Shown here: piece after piece, positions 9,622-18,088 of the stretch | Layout: every line of letters starts with the position of its first letter | Numbering within the stretch: the stretch's first letter is position 1 | From: Treponema sp. UBA1747 | GTDB taxonomy: Bacteria; Spirochaetota; Spirochaetia; Treponematales; Treponemataceae | Direction: 5' to 3' | Assembly: GCA_002315375.1 (NCBI GenBank) | Contig: DCHR01000061.1 | Coordinates: 1 to 43,066 of the forward strand | DNA length: 43,066 nucleotides | Notes under the pieces: generated by a model | What the model saw: the letters and a program-made list of their open reading frames with translations, nothing else | The model's database searches: none | What the model was told of the DNA's origin: nothing | Translations under genes and position numbers: made by a program

Positions 9622-10278
9622 CTGTGAAAGGTTGTAAAGAAAATGGGCTGCAATTCCTGGAACAAGAGAGCCGGTTTTTTTGTAACAGATTCTGAGAATA
9701 ATATATGCAATTGCTGCATTGATAACTGAAAGAACTCCGAGGTATACATGGCCAAGTGCAAAGAGAGTACAGGCAATTATTTCGCAGTTGATGTTCATCA
9801 TTTTCTGGTCCTGAACTTCCGAAGTTAAAAACAGAAGGGCTTCCGGCAGAAAAAATCTGTAAATTGATTCTTCATAAAAAGCACTCAATAAAAAATTCAG
9901 GGAACAAAAAGCAAAGGCTTTTGGATCCGAAGGTCTTAAAAAATCAACGGAAGATTTTTTTACAATCAGATTTCCAAGTTTCTGCATGGTAAAAGAAATT
10001 ACAGTCAGGGCTGCAAAAACGCAGATGAAAAAAGTAACTTTGTACAAAAATCCTTTGTTTTTTTTCTGATTTTCCTCATCCTTTGTTTTACTTATGGGAA
10101 GTTCCGGATTCTGGGTGATTATAATGACAGCAAATAAAGCCAGATATAACTGCTGGAATGGAAACTTCCATTCGGTGTATGAAAGGGTTCCCTGTATCAT
10201 AAAAAGAGGTAAAAGTACCGGAATCAGGGTCATCAGGAAAAAAATCAGTATTCTGAATCTAGGAGTGTGTAATTTCAT
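9607..10278 (-). CDS. CPBP family intramembrane glutamic protease (CAAX-protease-like)
   Basis: A polytopic membrane protein of 223 residues with about six hydrophobic segments. The CPBP/Abi motifs are present: motif 1 E136-E137-x-x-x-R141, motif 2 F-A-L-G-H with His177, and a C-terminal H212 in G-I-A-A-H-F-L-Y-N. These residues form the active site of the Rce1/Abi group, whose bacterial members process or protect peptides and sometimes act in bacteriocin immunity. The substrate here is unknown. The gene is monocistronic on the minus strand, convergent with and overlapping the DUF4340 gene, and divergent from the PilZ gene across only 49 bases of TA-rich sequence. No clear Shine-Dalgarno sequence precedes its ATG. 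Confidence 0.87.
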   Translation of the reverse strand: MKLHTPRFRILIFFLMTLIPVLLPLFMIQGTLSYTEWKFPFQQLYLALFAVIIITQNPELPISKTKDEENQKKNKGFLYKVTFFICVFAALTVISFTMQKLGNLIVKKSSVDFLRPSDPKAFAFCSLNFLLSAFYEESIYRFFLPEALLFLTSEVQDQKMMNINCEIIACTLFALGHVYLGVLSVINAAIAYIILRICYKKTGSLVPGIAAHFLYNLSQLFFI

Positions 10279-10327
10279 TAATATATGGTATTATATATAT
10301 GGAGAGATAAATTGAACAGAGGTTATT

Positions 10328-11629
10328 GTGCTTCATAATTTGCTGGCCATTCTTGTTGTCATTATTATTCTGGCAGTAATTGGCAAAGTTTACAGTATTT
10401 TCAAAGACCGTCTTCATTTTTTAATTACCGGCTTGGATTCTCGTTTTACTTTTTCTGAGATAAAAATGCTCTGGGAAGTTGCAAAAATGTGTCATCTTCC
10501 GGACCCTAACTCTCTGTTTTTTTCCCTGAACTCATTAACCAAATGTATGTCTCAGATAAATAACCAGTCCATTCAGGACGGGACAGACAAGACTCCGAAA
10601 ATTCAGGCTTTAATGTCAAAGCTTTTCAATTTCAGAACAAAAATCCAGAAAGAATCGGATGATAAAAAAGGTCTTGATTCTACACTGGAACTTGATAAAG
10701 GGCAGAGACTCCGAATTATTCTTCCGGGGAAAGGAGTTTTTGTTTCGCAGATTGTGAACAACGGACGTGACATTACCATCAGTATGCCTAAACAGAAAAA
10801 TATGATTCCTGTTCCGGCAGAAGACTGGGTAAACAAAACTGTAAATGTTTATCTCTGGAGAAACGGTGATGCCCGTTATGTATTTGATACTATTGTTGTT
10901 GGCCAGGGAATTTTCCTCGGCAAGCTCTGCCTTCACCTGAAACATTCTTCCAATCTGCTGAGAACCCAGAAGCGTCAGGCTGTCCGTGCAAAATGCAGCA
11001 TAAAGGCAAATCTGTTTATCGAAAAAGGGGACACAATCAATTACGATGCCGTTGAAACTACAGGCGGTTACAGATGTCTTTTGGAAGATATTTCAGAATG
11101 CGGAGCCCTTATCAGGATCGGAGGAAGAGGTTCTCCTAACATGAGGCTTAAGCTTCAGTTTAATATCAATAACAAGCTTATTCTTATGTTCGGAATTGTC
11201 CGCACTGTTGAATATAACGAAGAAATAAATCAGACTCGTCTCCATTTTGAATGTATTCATATTGAGCCATATATGAAAAATGAAATTCTGGCTTATGTCT
11301 ACAACATGCTTCCTGACCAGGACAAAGAAGTTTACGATGCTCTCAAACTTACTGATTCCGATTCAAAGGAAGAGTCTGACGGGCTTGATTTAATGGCAGA
11401 TGCTGATGCTAACCCGCTGAGTCAGGTAAGTTCTGAACCGGAATTAGATTTAACCTCTGCAGTAAACAAACCTGAAATTGGTTCAGAAAATATGAATCCT
11501 GAAACAAAAGTTACTGCATCTGCTGAATCAAAAAATTCTTCTGAAGATGAATCTTTGAAACTGAACGTTCCGGATATTGATTCGATTTATATTCCGGATA
11601 TTAATATGCCCACAGAAGGGGAACTTTAA
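10328..11629 (+). CDS. Membrane-anchored YcgR/PilZ-type c-di-GMP receptor
   Basis: Residues 3-20 form a membrane segment. Residues about 122-200 look like the YcgR/PilZN beta domain (L-D-K-G-Q-R-L-R-I then V-N-K-T-V-N-V-Y-L-W). A PilZ domain follows from about 212 to 320, with both ligand motifs intact: R216-x-x-x-R220 and D254-x-S256-x-x-G259. The tail from about 335 is acidic and Ser/Glu/Asn-rich, probably disordered. YcgR-type proteins slow or steer flagellar motors or alter surface behaviour when bound to c-di-GMP, so motility control is a reasonable guess for a spirochaete. The GTG start at 10328 has AGAGG five bases upstream. It opens a long rightward run of genes reaching 17837. Confidence 0.9.
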   Translation: MLHNLLAILVVIIILAVIGKVYSIFKDRLHFLITGLDSRFTFSEIKMLWEVAKMCHLPDPNSLFFSLNSLTKCMSQINNQSIQDGTDKTPKIQALMSKLFNFRTKIQKESDDKKGLDSTLELDKGQRLRIILPGKGVFVSQIVNNGRDITISMPKQKNMIPVPAEDWVNKTVNVYLWRNGDARYVFDTIVVGQGIFLGKLCLHLKHSSNLLRTQKRQAVRAKCSIKANLFIEKGDTINYDAVETTGGYRCLLEDISECGALIRIGGRGSPNMRLKLQFNINNKLILMFGIVRTVEYNEEINQTRLHFECIHIEPYMKNEILAYVYNMLPDQDKEVYDALKLTDSDSKEESDGLDLMADADANPLSQVSSEPELDLTSAVNKPEIGSENMNPETKVTASAESKNSSEDESLKLNVPDIDSIYIPDINMPTEGEL

Positions 11630-11641
11630 CAGGATTTTTTT

Positions 11642-12817
11642 ATGAAAAGAAAATTGATTTTTGCTGCAGCATTGTTTTTAACATTATCACTTTCTGCTCA
11701 GACCTCACAGATTTCTAAATTTATTAAAGGTAACATTGCCGATAAAACTTCAGCAGTAAAAGAATCATCGGGTGCTGATGCTGTCTGGCTTTGCAATAAG
11801 GCCATTGATTTTCTTCTGGACAGCCGGGAAGTCCTGGGTACAGACAGGGAACTTGACGGACTTGCTGTAGCAGCAATTCTTTCTTATCCTCAGGAATACA
11901 TTTCCGGTTCACAGGATTCTTCAAAAGACCAGATTCTAAAAAATTTCATGTCGGTATTCGAAGCTTTTGATGCATCTCCTAACGTTCAGATTACAGTAAT
12001 TTCAAAACTCAATTCCCTTGCAAAAGATCTGGATGTTTCGCCTTTCGTAGTAAAACTGAACCTGCTTTTGTACAAGGATTTTTCAATTGATACTGATATT
12101 TCAGTTCTTAAATCTGTGATTAATTTCCTTTCGATTCACGGAGATAATAATTCTTTCAAAGTGGTTTACAGTCTCTGGGCTTCTCACCAGTTCAAGACTC
12201 TTGAAAATGAACTTCAGAATGCTGTTATTTCCCTGATTCCTGTTTCCATGAATGAAGCTCTTGCTGTTTCCAAAAACAATAATCTGGATGTGGTTACAGA
12301 TTTCTTTAACCTGATTTATGCAAATAAATCAAAAATAAATGAAAATTCTTTCTGTCTGTTTGCCGAAAATGTCCTGTCGAACACTATAATACTGGTAAAT
12401 AAAACTCAGAATATTTCCAGTGCAGTAACTGATGTTCAGATTAAATGTGTTCAGGCTCTTGGAGAATACAAATGGACCAGGGCTTCCGATGTAGTCCTTG
12501 ATTATTTCAAACTTTCAAAGGAATTGTATGACAGAAACGAGCTTGATGAAAATCATTTTGTTTCTGTAATCTGCTGTCTTAGCGATACAGCACCCCTTGA
12601 TTCGGTTCCTGCACTCATAGAGTATCTTGAGTTTTTGAATGCAAAGGTGGAAAAATATGAACCTGTTTCAGATTCTGTAGCCCTTGCAGTTATCAATACT
12701 TTAGGTGCAATCGGTGATAAAAGTGCTTTTGATGCTCTTCTTGGTGTTACATATTTTACTTATCCTCAGAACGTGTTGTCAGCCGCCCGTGATGCGCTTT
12801 CAGCATTAAGATGGTAA
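11642..12817 (+). CDS. Exported helical (HEAT-like) repeat protein
   Basis: 391 residues with a signal peptide (cleavage likely after S-L-S-A near residue 19) and no further membrane segment. The mature part is almost all helical, with repeated patterns such as A-L-A-V-S-K, V-Q-A-L-G-E-Y and V-I-N-T-L-G-A-I-G-D-K-S-A-F. The last two match HEAT/armadillo-like helix pairs, especially in residues 270-390. I do not recognise a specific family. It is probably a periplasmic scaffold. It starts 12 bases after the PilZ gene, and its last bases overlap the start of the ComEC-like gene by seven bases, so the three are likely one transcript. Confidence 0.8.
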   Translation: MKRKLIFAAALFLTLSLSAQTSQISKFIKGNIADKTSAVKESSGADAVWLCNKAIDFLLDSREVLGTDRELDGLAVAAILSYPQEYISGSQDSSKDQILKNFMSVFEAFDASPNVQITVISKLNSLAKDLDVSPFVVKLNLLLYKDFSIDTDISVLKSVINFLSIHGDNNSFKVVYSLWASHQFKTLENELQNAVISLIPVSMNEALAVSKNNNLDVVTDFFNLIYANKSKINENSFCLFAENVLSNTIILVNKTQNISSAVTDVQIKCVQALGEYKWTRASDVVLDYFKLSKELYDRNELDENHFVSVICCLSDTAPLDSVPALIEYLEFLNAKVEKYEPVSDSVALAVINTLGAIGDKSAFDALLGVTYFTYPQNVLSAARDALSALRW

Positions 12818-14058
12818 GACTTTCAGAGAAACTTCAGAACCCGCTTATACTTTCTGTTTTAATTTCTGTTCTCCTGATTTATTCCAGGTTTTCAAAAATT
12901 CCTGTAAAGAATCCTTATTTCTCTTTAATCAAAGAATCAAAAGTAAAAATTATTTCGGGGGAAGTTGTTTCTTCGCCTTCTAAAACCCGGAACGGGAAAT
13001 ATTACCTTTCAAAAGTTTTATTGGGAGAAGTTCAGGATTCCCATGTTTCCGCAGAAGCAACTGGAATTGTAAACATGTATATTCCATCGGAATACATTGA
13101 AAGCTTTTTTCCGGGCCGTGTTTATTCTGAAGGAAAAGCTTCTTCCATCGTTGAAACCGGGACCAAGATTAGTTGCAAGGGAAGTTTTTCAAATTCAGCA
13201 TTTTTTGTTTCTGAGGTTATCCGTTCGGATATATCAGAAAAGAATAAAATCAGACTGATTCGTGCAAAAGGAAGATTGAAATTCAAAAGAATGATGTTCA
13301 GCTGGGGGAAAGCCGGAGGACTTTTACTTGCTTTACTTTCGGGTGCCAGAGAATATACGGAAGACGAAAAATCCAGAAATTTCAGGAATGCGGGACTTTC
13401 ACATATTCTTGCTTTATCGGGCATGCATCTTTCAATGTTTTCTGGAATTGCTCTGTTCTTTGGGAACAGAATAGGAAGAAAAAAAATCGCACTGATTCTG
13501 CAGCTCCTTTCAATCAGTATTTTTGTATGGTTCGCAGGTTTTTCTCCAAGTCTCCTCCGGGCTTTCATTTGTATTTCTGTAATTCTGTTTCAGGGAATAA
13601 TCGCAGTAGAGAAATCAGACATGCTTACGGTTTTGTGCTTTTCCTTTTTCATTCAGACAGTGATTTCTCCCGGTGACCTTACAAATTCAGGTTTTATACT
13701 TTCCTATGGAGCCTTATGCGGAATAGTGATTACAGGGGAATTTTTCAGAAAAATATACGGATTACTTATTCCGGGTAGAATCGCTGATGCTTTATCTGCA
13801 TCCACTTCTGCACAGATAATTACACTTCCTGCTTCTTATAAACTGTTCGGTATGATTACCCCGGTAGGAATAATAAGTTCAGTTTTTGTGTCACCTTTGA
13901 TTACAGTGTTCATATATTCCGGTCTTCTTTTAATACTTCTTGGAATACTGTTTCAGCCATTAGTGGGTATTGGTGAAATAATTATGAATATACAGTATAA
14001 TTTAATAAGCAATCTGGTAGGATTTTTTGCAAGAATACCGCCGGTAATTTTTGAATGA
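12811..14058 (+). CDS. ComEC/Rec2-type DNA channel protein lacking the nuclease domain
   Basis: 415 residues. The N-terminal part (residues about 30-150) has an OB-fold-like DUF4131 region. It is followed by the polytopic Competence domain with the family hallmark H-I-L-A-L-S-G-M-H-L near residues 196-206 and several hydrophobic segments to the end. ComEC proteins carry DNA across the inner membrane during natural transformation; full-length ones have 700-800 residues with a C-terminal metallo-beta-lactamase nuclease domain. Here the ORF ends right after the channel, and no beta-lactamase-like sequence follows before rsmA. Short ComEC forms of this kind occur, so I read it as a natural architecture and not as a truncation. 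It overlaps the upstream gene by seven bases. Confidence 0.9.
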   Translation: MVRLSEKLQNPLILSVLISVLLIYSRFSKIPVKNPYFSLIKESKVKIISGEVVSSPSKTRNGKYYLSKVLLGEVQDSHVSAEATGIVNMYIPSEYIESFFPGRVYSEGKASSIVETGTKISCKGSFSNSAFFVSEVIRSDISEKNKIRLIRAKGRLKFKRMMFSWGKAGGLLLALLSGAREYTEDEKSRNFRNAGLSHILALSGMHLSMFSGIALFFGNRIGRKKIALILQLLSISIFVWFAGFSPSLLRAFICISVILFQGIIAVEKSDMLTVLCFSFFIQTVISPGDLTNSGFILSYGALCGIVITGEFFRKIYGLLIPGRIADALSASTSAQIITLPASYKLFGMITPVGIISSVFVSPLITVFIYSGLLLILLGILFQPLVGIGEIIMNIQYNLISNLVGFFARIPPVIFE

Positions 14059-14075
14059 TTTTTTTATGAGGAATT

Positions 14076-14948
14076 ATGCAGCATCCTGATTATAATTCAC
14101 CACAGACCTTAAAAGCTTTTCTTGAAGAACGCGGACTTTCCATGCAGAAAAAATTCGGTCAGAATTTTCTTGTAAATGGAGATGCCCGTAAAAAACTTGT
14201 TGATGCTCTTGATGTCTCTGAAAATACTTACGTCTGGGAAGTAGGTCCTGGTCTTGGATGTATGACAAGCGATATTCTTGAAAGGGGAGCAAAATTAACT
14301 GTCTTTGAAATTGACAGAGGTTTTGCAGCTCTGGTCCGTGACTTTTTTTCGGAAGACTTCAAGGATACCTTCAATCTTGTGGAAGGCGATGTTTTAAAAA
14401 CCTGGCAGAAGGAACTGAAAAGAATTACTGAAGAGGGCGGAAAAATTCCTGACCGTTTTTTTGGAAATCTTCCTTACAATGTTGCTGCCTCAATTGTAGC
14501 TGACACTATTGAAAACAATGTCCGTTTTGAAAAATGTGTTTTCACTGTCCAGAAAGAAGTTGCCGTCAGAATGGCAGCAAAACCTGGAAGTGAAGATTAT
14601 TCTTCTTTAAGTGTTCTCTGTAACTGGGCCTACGATATTAAAAATGTTGTGGATTTAGCCGGCGGAAATTTCTGGCCGAAACCTAATGTTGATTCCCGTG
14701 CAGTTTTGTTCACAAAAAAAGAAGATTTTCCAAGGTGTAAAAATCCTTCGCTATTCATAAAAATGCAGAGGGCTCTGTTTTCATCAAGAAGAAAAACTGT
14801 AAGGAATAATCTTTCCCTGTTTCTTAAAAACAATGATAAGACTCTTGAAGCTTTGTCTAAAGCCGGAATTGATCCTATGAAAAGAGCAGAAGTTCTGACT
14901 ATAGATGAAATGCTTCATCTTTCTGATGTTCTGGATGAAATGAATTAG
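14076..14948 (+). CDS. rsmA: 16S rRNA (adenine(1518)-N6/adenine(1519)-N6)-dimethyltransferase
   Basis: RsmA/KsgA dimethylates two adjacent adenines in the last helix of 16S rRNA late in small-subunit assembly, using S-adenosylmethionine. The 290-residue protein has the family start K-K-F-G-Q-N-F-L, the SAM-binding motif I (V-W-E-V-G-P-G-L-G-C-M-T) at about 49-60, the acidic ribose contact (F-E-I-D-R), and the catalytic motif IV N-L-P-Y-N near residue 132. Length is normal. GAGGA lies at good distance before the ATG. The following gene starts one base after the stop. Confidence 0.97.
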   Translation: MQHPDYNSPQTLKAFLEERGLSMQKKFGQNFLVNGDARKKLVDALDVSENTYVWEVGPGLGCMTSDILERGAKLTVFEIDRGFAALVRDFFSEDFKDTFNLVEGDVLKTWQKELKRITEEGGKIPDRFFGNLPYNVAASIVADTIENNVRFEKCVFTVQKEVAVRMAAKPGSEDYSSLSVLCNWAYDIKNVVDLAGGNFWPKPNVDSRAVLFTKKEDFPRCKNPSLFIKMQRALFSSRRKTVRNNLSLFLKNNDKTLEALSKAGIDPMKRAEVLTIDEMLHLSDVLDEMN

Positions 14949-14949
14949 T

Positions 14950-15666
14950 ATGGCTTCTGAAGTAACAAGTATTTCTGAAAACATTAAAGTTATCTCTGAA
15001 AAAATCCGGCAGGCCGAATTAAAATCCGGAAGAAAAGCAGGAAGCGTAAAACTTCTTGCAGTAAGTAAATTTCATCCGTCCGATGCAGTGCTGGAAGCGG
15101 TAAAGTCCGGACAGTTTTTGTTTGGTGAAAACCGTGTTCAGGAAGCTTCTGAAAAATTTCCTGATATAATCGAAAAAAATCCGGAAGTTAAAGTTCATTT
15201 AATCGGACAGCTTCAGACCAACAAAGTTAAAAATGCGGTAAAAATAGCTGATACGATTCAGAGCCTTGACCGTATGGATCTGGTTCTGGAAATTGAAAAG
15301 CAGGCTGCAAAAATTGATAAAATGATTTCTGTGCTTTTTGAACTTCACACCGGAGAAGAAAGCAAAAGCGGATTTTCATCTGTTGAAGAAATCAGACAGG
15401 TTCTGGATTATATTTCCAAAGGAAATGCTCCGCACCTTGTTCCGAAAGGTTTTATGACTATGGCACCTTTTACGGATGATGAAAATCTGATCCGTAAATC
15501 TTTTGTCAGTCTCAGAGAATGTGCAAAAACCTTACAAAAGGAATTTCCTGCTTTTGATTTGTCTGAACTTTCTATGGGAATGAGCGGTGATTTTGAAATT
15601 GCAATCGAAGAAGGTTCCACAATGGTTCGGGTTGGGACTGCCATATTTGGAGAGAGACAGTATTAA
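14950..15666 (+). CDS. YggS/YBL036C family pyridoxal-phosphate homeostasis protein
   Basis: Single-domain PLP-binding TIM-barrel protein of 238 residues that helps keep free PLP and vitamer balance and has no known classical enzymatic reaction. The PLP lysine is K40 in L-L-A-V-S-K-F-H-P. Other family marks are F-G-E-N-R-V-Q-E, H-L-I-G-Q-L-Q-T-N-K, the S-M-G-M-S-x-D-F-x-x-A-I phosphate-binding stretch and the C-terminal V-R-V-G-T-x-I-F-G-x-R. It is one base apart from rsmA and one base apart from the next gene, so it lies within a compact operon. Confidence 0.95.
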   Translation: MASEVTSISENIKVISEKIRQAELKSGRKAGSVKLLAVSKFHPSDAVLEAVKSGQFLFGENRVQEASEKFPDIIEKNPEVKVHLIGQLQTNKVKNAVKIADTIQSLDRMDLVLEIEKQAAKIDKMISVLFELHTGEESKSGFSSVEEIRQVLDYISKGNAPHLVPKGFMTMAPFTDDENLIRKSFVSLRECAKTLQKEFPAFDLSELSMGMSGDFEIAIEEGSTMVRVGTAIFGERQY

Positions 15667-15667
15667 G

Positions 15668-16135
15668 ATGTTCTGTAAATTTAAAAAGGTTCTGGCGGTT
15701 TTTCTTCTTTTCTCTTTTGCAGTTTCTTTTTCTTTCGGGGAAAGTCACACTCCTGAGCCTTATAATCAGGATGAGATTCCAGAGTCTCTTCAGGATTTAA
15801 GAAGATTTGAAATTATTTCTCTCGGTGCCTTGCCTTTTGTTATGCTTGATACAACCCTTGTTTATTCCACTGCAGACTGGGCCTTCAGTGGTTTTGCGGC
15901 TGATAAAGGCCCAACGGCTTTTGCAAGTTCCAAACGTTTTTCGGGTGATGAACAGATGGGACTTACCCTGACTTCCCTGGGAATAAGTCTTGGAGTCGGT
16001 TTGACAGATTATATTGTTCGCCTGATCAAAAGAAATTCCGACATGAGAAAACAGGACAGAAATAAAGACCAGATAAATATTATTCCTGTATCTGAGGATC
16101 CGGATGCAGTTCCTCTTCCAAAGCGCGGAGACTGA
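15668..16135 (+). CDS. Small exported or membrane protein of unknown function
   Basis: 155 residues. I start it at the ATG at 15668, one base after the YggS stop, because this gives an immediate signal peptide (residues about 1-24, ending F-S-F-G-E). The longer reading from 15587 lies inside YggS and buries that signal. The mature part has two moderately hydrophobic stretches (around F-E-I-I-S-L-G-A-L-P-F-V and L-T-S-L-G-I-S-L-G-V-G) and a charged C-terminal end. I do not recognise a family. Location between housekeeping genes with one-base and five-base gaps suggests it is transcribed with them, probably as an inner-membrane or periplasmic protein. Confidence 0.75.
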   Translation: MFCKFKKVLAVFLLFSFAVSFSFGESHTPEPYNQDEIPESLQDLRRFEIISLGALPFVMLDTTLVYSTADWAFSGFAADKGPTAFASSKRFSGDEQMGLTLTSLGISLGVGLTDYIVRLIKRNSDMRKQDRNKDQINIIPVSEDPDAVPLPKRGD

Positions 16136-16140
16136 TTATT

Positions 16141-17094
16141 ATGCCTTTTTATAACTTTGTTGTTCCCGGTGATTATTCAGCCTCTGAAAGACTTGATGTT
16201 TATGTTTCCAATTCTATAGGCGGATTTAACCGTTCAAAACTCAAAACCGGTGTTACTGATATAATGGTAAACGGAAAAAAAGCCAAGCTTTCCCAGAAAA
16301 TCAAACCACGTGATGTTATTGATATTCAGTGGGAAGACAATATTCCTGATAATATTGAACCCCAGAACATTCCCCTTGAAATTGTTTACGAAGATAAGGA
16401 TGTTACAGTAGTGAGCAAAGCCCAGGGAATGGTTACTCATCCGGCCTGCGGTAACTGGGAAGGAACCCTTGTAAATGCTTTGCTGTATCACTGGGGACGG
16501 GAATCAATCGGGGATATAAAAGAGGGCGATAAAAAAGAAATACTTCAGAGAAGACGGCCGGGCATTGTTCACCGCCTCGACAAGGATACCTCAGGACTTA
16601 TTATTACAGCTAAAAATCCTGAAGCTGAAGAATGGCTTCACAATCAGTTTACTTATCATAAAATTCTCAAAGAATATATCTGTATTGTCTGCGGAAAACC
16701 AAAGGAAAATGCCGGAGTAATTAAAACTCAGATTATAAGAGATCCTAAAAACCGCAAAAGATTCAAAGCTGTTACAGGAACCTCAGAAGGTAAAACTGCA
16801 GTTAGTATTTATCATGTAATCTCAACCTACGGAAATTATTCTCTTGTAAGAGTAAGAATCAAAACCGGAAGAACACACCAGATCAGGGTTCATATGAAAT
16901 ATCTGAATTGTCCGATTCTGGGAGATGCTATTTACAATTCTCCTGACAAAAAATTCCCGGAAGCAACTTTGATGCTTCATTCCTACAGAATGAAAATCAG
17001 GCTGCCGGGGCAGACAGAGTATTCGACCTTCAGAACAAAAACACCAGAAAGGTTTCTGAAAGCTGAAAAAAAACTGAAGGCCATGTATAAATGA
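16141..17094 (+). CDS. RluD-like rRNA pseudouridine synthase with S4 domain
   Basis: RluA-family pseudouridine synthase, 317 residues. Residues about 10-65 form an S4 RNA-binding domain (S-E-R-L-D-V-Y-V then M-V-N-G-K-K-A-K). The catalytic motif H-R-L-D-K-D-T-S-G carries Asp147, and the later motifs L-V-R-V-R-I-K-T-G-R-T-H-Q-I-R-V-H and P-I-L-G-D-A-I-Y complete the family. RluD isomerises uridines in helix 69 of 23S rRNA, but target assignment among RluA/C/D types is uncertain by eye. It overlaps the next gene, another RluA-family synthase, by four bases. Confidence 0.93.
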   Translation: MPFYNFVVPGDYSASERLDVYVSNSIGGFNRSKLKTGVTDIMVNGKKAKLSQKIKPRDVIDIQWEDNIPDNIEPQNIPLEIVYEDKDVTVVSKAQGMVTHPACGNWEGTLVNALLYHWGRESIGDIKEGDKKEILQRRRPGIVHRLDKDTSGLIITAKNPEAEEWLHNQFTYHKILKEYICIVCGKPKENAGVIKTQIIRDPKNRKRFKAVTGTSEGKTAVSIYHVISTYGNYSLVRVRIKTGRTHQIRVHMKYLNCPILGDAIYNSPDKKFPEATLMLHSYRMKIRLPGQTEYSTFRTKTPERFLKAEKKLKAMYK

Positions 17095-17837
17095 ATGAAT
17101 TAAAAATAAAGGTAATTTCAGAGCCTTCAGAAGAAAATCCTTTTGTTGTAATCTACAAACCTCACAATCTTCCTTCTGCGCCTTTGGAAGAAAATGATAC
17201 AGACAATGCTTTGTATCAGGTTCTTTCCCTTTACCCTGAAGTGGCAGAAGTAAAGGGAAGAAAAGAAATCGAAAAAGGTCTTGTTCACCGTCTTGATACT
17301 GTTACTTCAGGTTTAATGCTTGTAGCCACAAATCAGAATTTTTATGACGGAATATTGAAAATACAGGAAGAAAATCTTTTCGAAAAAACTTACCGTGCAA
17401 AATGCGATATTTGTAAAGACAATGCATCACTTTTAGGCGGCTTTCCGGTCCAGGCTTTTGATTTTAGAGAGGGTGTAAAAAGGATTGAGGCTGAATCCTT
17501 TTTCAGAGGATACGGGCAGGGGATGAAAGAAACCCGTCCTGTTACGGATGCCTCAGGAATGGCAGCCCTTAAAAAATTAAAAAGAAAAATACTTTATAAA
17601 ACTGAAATCAATATTCTTTCCTGTGATGAAGGTAAAGCACAGGTCCTCTGTACAATTACAAGGGGGTACAGACATCAGGTCCGCTGTCACCTTGCCTGGG
17701 CCGGTTTACCCATTCAGAACGATAAGGTTTACAATTATAACAGCAGGGATACTGAAGAAGACATTTGTTTTGAGGCCAGCGGCCTTTCTTTTACACATCC
17801 ATTAAGCGGGAAAATTGTAAGTTACTCTGTTGACTAA
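17091..17837 (+). CDS. RluA-family pseudouridine synthase without S4 domain
   Basis: 248 residues, a second RluA-family enzyme directly after the first. It keeps the catalytic H-R-L-D-T-V-T-S-G motif with Asp69 and the later G-Y-R-H-Q-V-R-C-H-L-A motif, but has no S4 domain and starts directly with the catalytic core (V-V-I-Y-K-P-H-N-L-P-S-A-P). The P-I-L-G-D type motif is changed to P-I-Q-N-D-K-V-Y. RNA target is unknown. Its ATG overlaps the previous stop. Its final codons overlap the -35 box of the tRNA-Leu promoter, so this gene ends an operon and the tRNA has its own start. Confidence 0.92.
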   Translation: MNELKIKVISEPSEENPFVVIYKPHNLPSAPLEENDTDNALYQVLSLYPEVAEVKGRKEIEKGLVHRLDTVTSGLMLVATNQNFYDGILKIQEENLFEKTYRAKCDICKDNASLLGGFPVQAFDFREGVKRIEAESFFRGYGQGMKETRPVTDASGMAALKKLKRKILYKTEINILSCDEGKAQVLCTITRGYRHQVRCHLAWAGLPIQNDKVYNYNSRDTEEDICFEASGLSFTHPLSGKIVSYSVD

Positions 17838-17858
17838 AAACGGGCAATTTGATATATT
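17830..17858 (+). promoter_or_regulatory. Sigma-70-type promoter of tRNA-Leu
   Basis: The -35 box TTGACT (17830-17835) and the -10 box TATATT (17853-17858) are separated by 17 bases. The predicted start near 17865 is about seven bases before the mature tRNA. The -35 box overlaps the stop codon of the upstream pseudouridine synthase gene. Confidence 0.7.
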
Positions 17859-17871
17859 AAATACATTCAAC

Positions 17872-17955
17872 GCCCGGGTGGCGGAATTGGCAGACGCGCT
17901 AGGTTCAGGTCCTAGTGTTCGCAAGGACATAGGGGTTCAAGTCCCCTCTCGGGCA
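17872..17955 (+). tRNA. tRNA-Leu (anticodon CAG)
   Basis: An 84-base class II tRNA. The acceptor arm pairs G-C-C-C-G-G-G with C-T-C-G-G-G-C (one G-T pair), the anticodon stem is CTAGG/CCTAG around the loop TTCAGGT with anticodon CAG, there is a long variable arm (TGTTCGCAAGGACA), and the T-arm AGGGG/CCCCT carries loop TTCAAGT. Discriminator base is A at 17955. CCA is not encoded, so it must be added after processing. It reads CTG codons. Confidence 0.97.
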
Positions 17956-17956
17956 T

Positions 17957-17988
17957 AACTTCTGGTTTTACACCGGAAGTTTTTTTTT
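17957..17988 (+). terminator. Intrinsic terminator after tRNA-Leu
   Basis: The stem AACTTCTGG/CCGGAAGTT (one T-G pair) with a seven-base loop is followed by an uninterrupted run of T. It begins two bases after the tRNA, so the primary transcript is short and carries a hairpin trailer. Confidence 0.85.
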
Positions 17989-18088
17989 GTCTTTTTGAAT
18001 TTTAATGGTCAGATATTACACCTGTTTTGATGTTACTGTGACCAAAATGATTTTTGATTTGGTATAAATAGATATAAAAATAAGAATA

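Noticed and set aside
12811..14058. ComEC as a truncated pseudogene
   Set aside because: No remains of the nuclease domain follow, and the frame is intact with normal overlap to its neighbour. A naturally short form is the simpler reading.
15587..15667. Upstream extension of the small exported protein
   Set aside because: This part lies within the YggS coding region. The ATG at 15668 places a signal peptide at the N-terminus.
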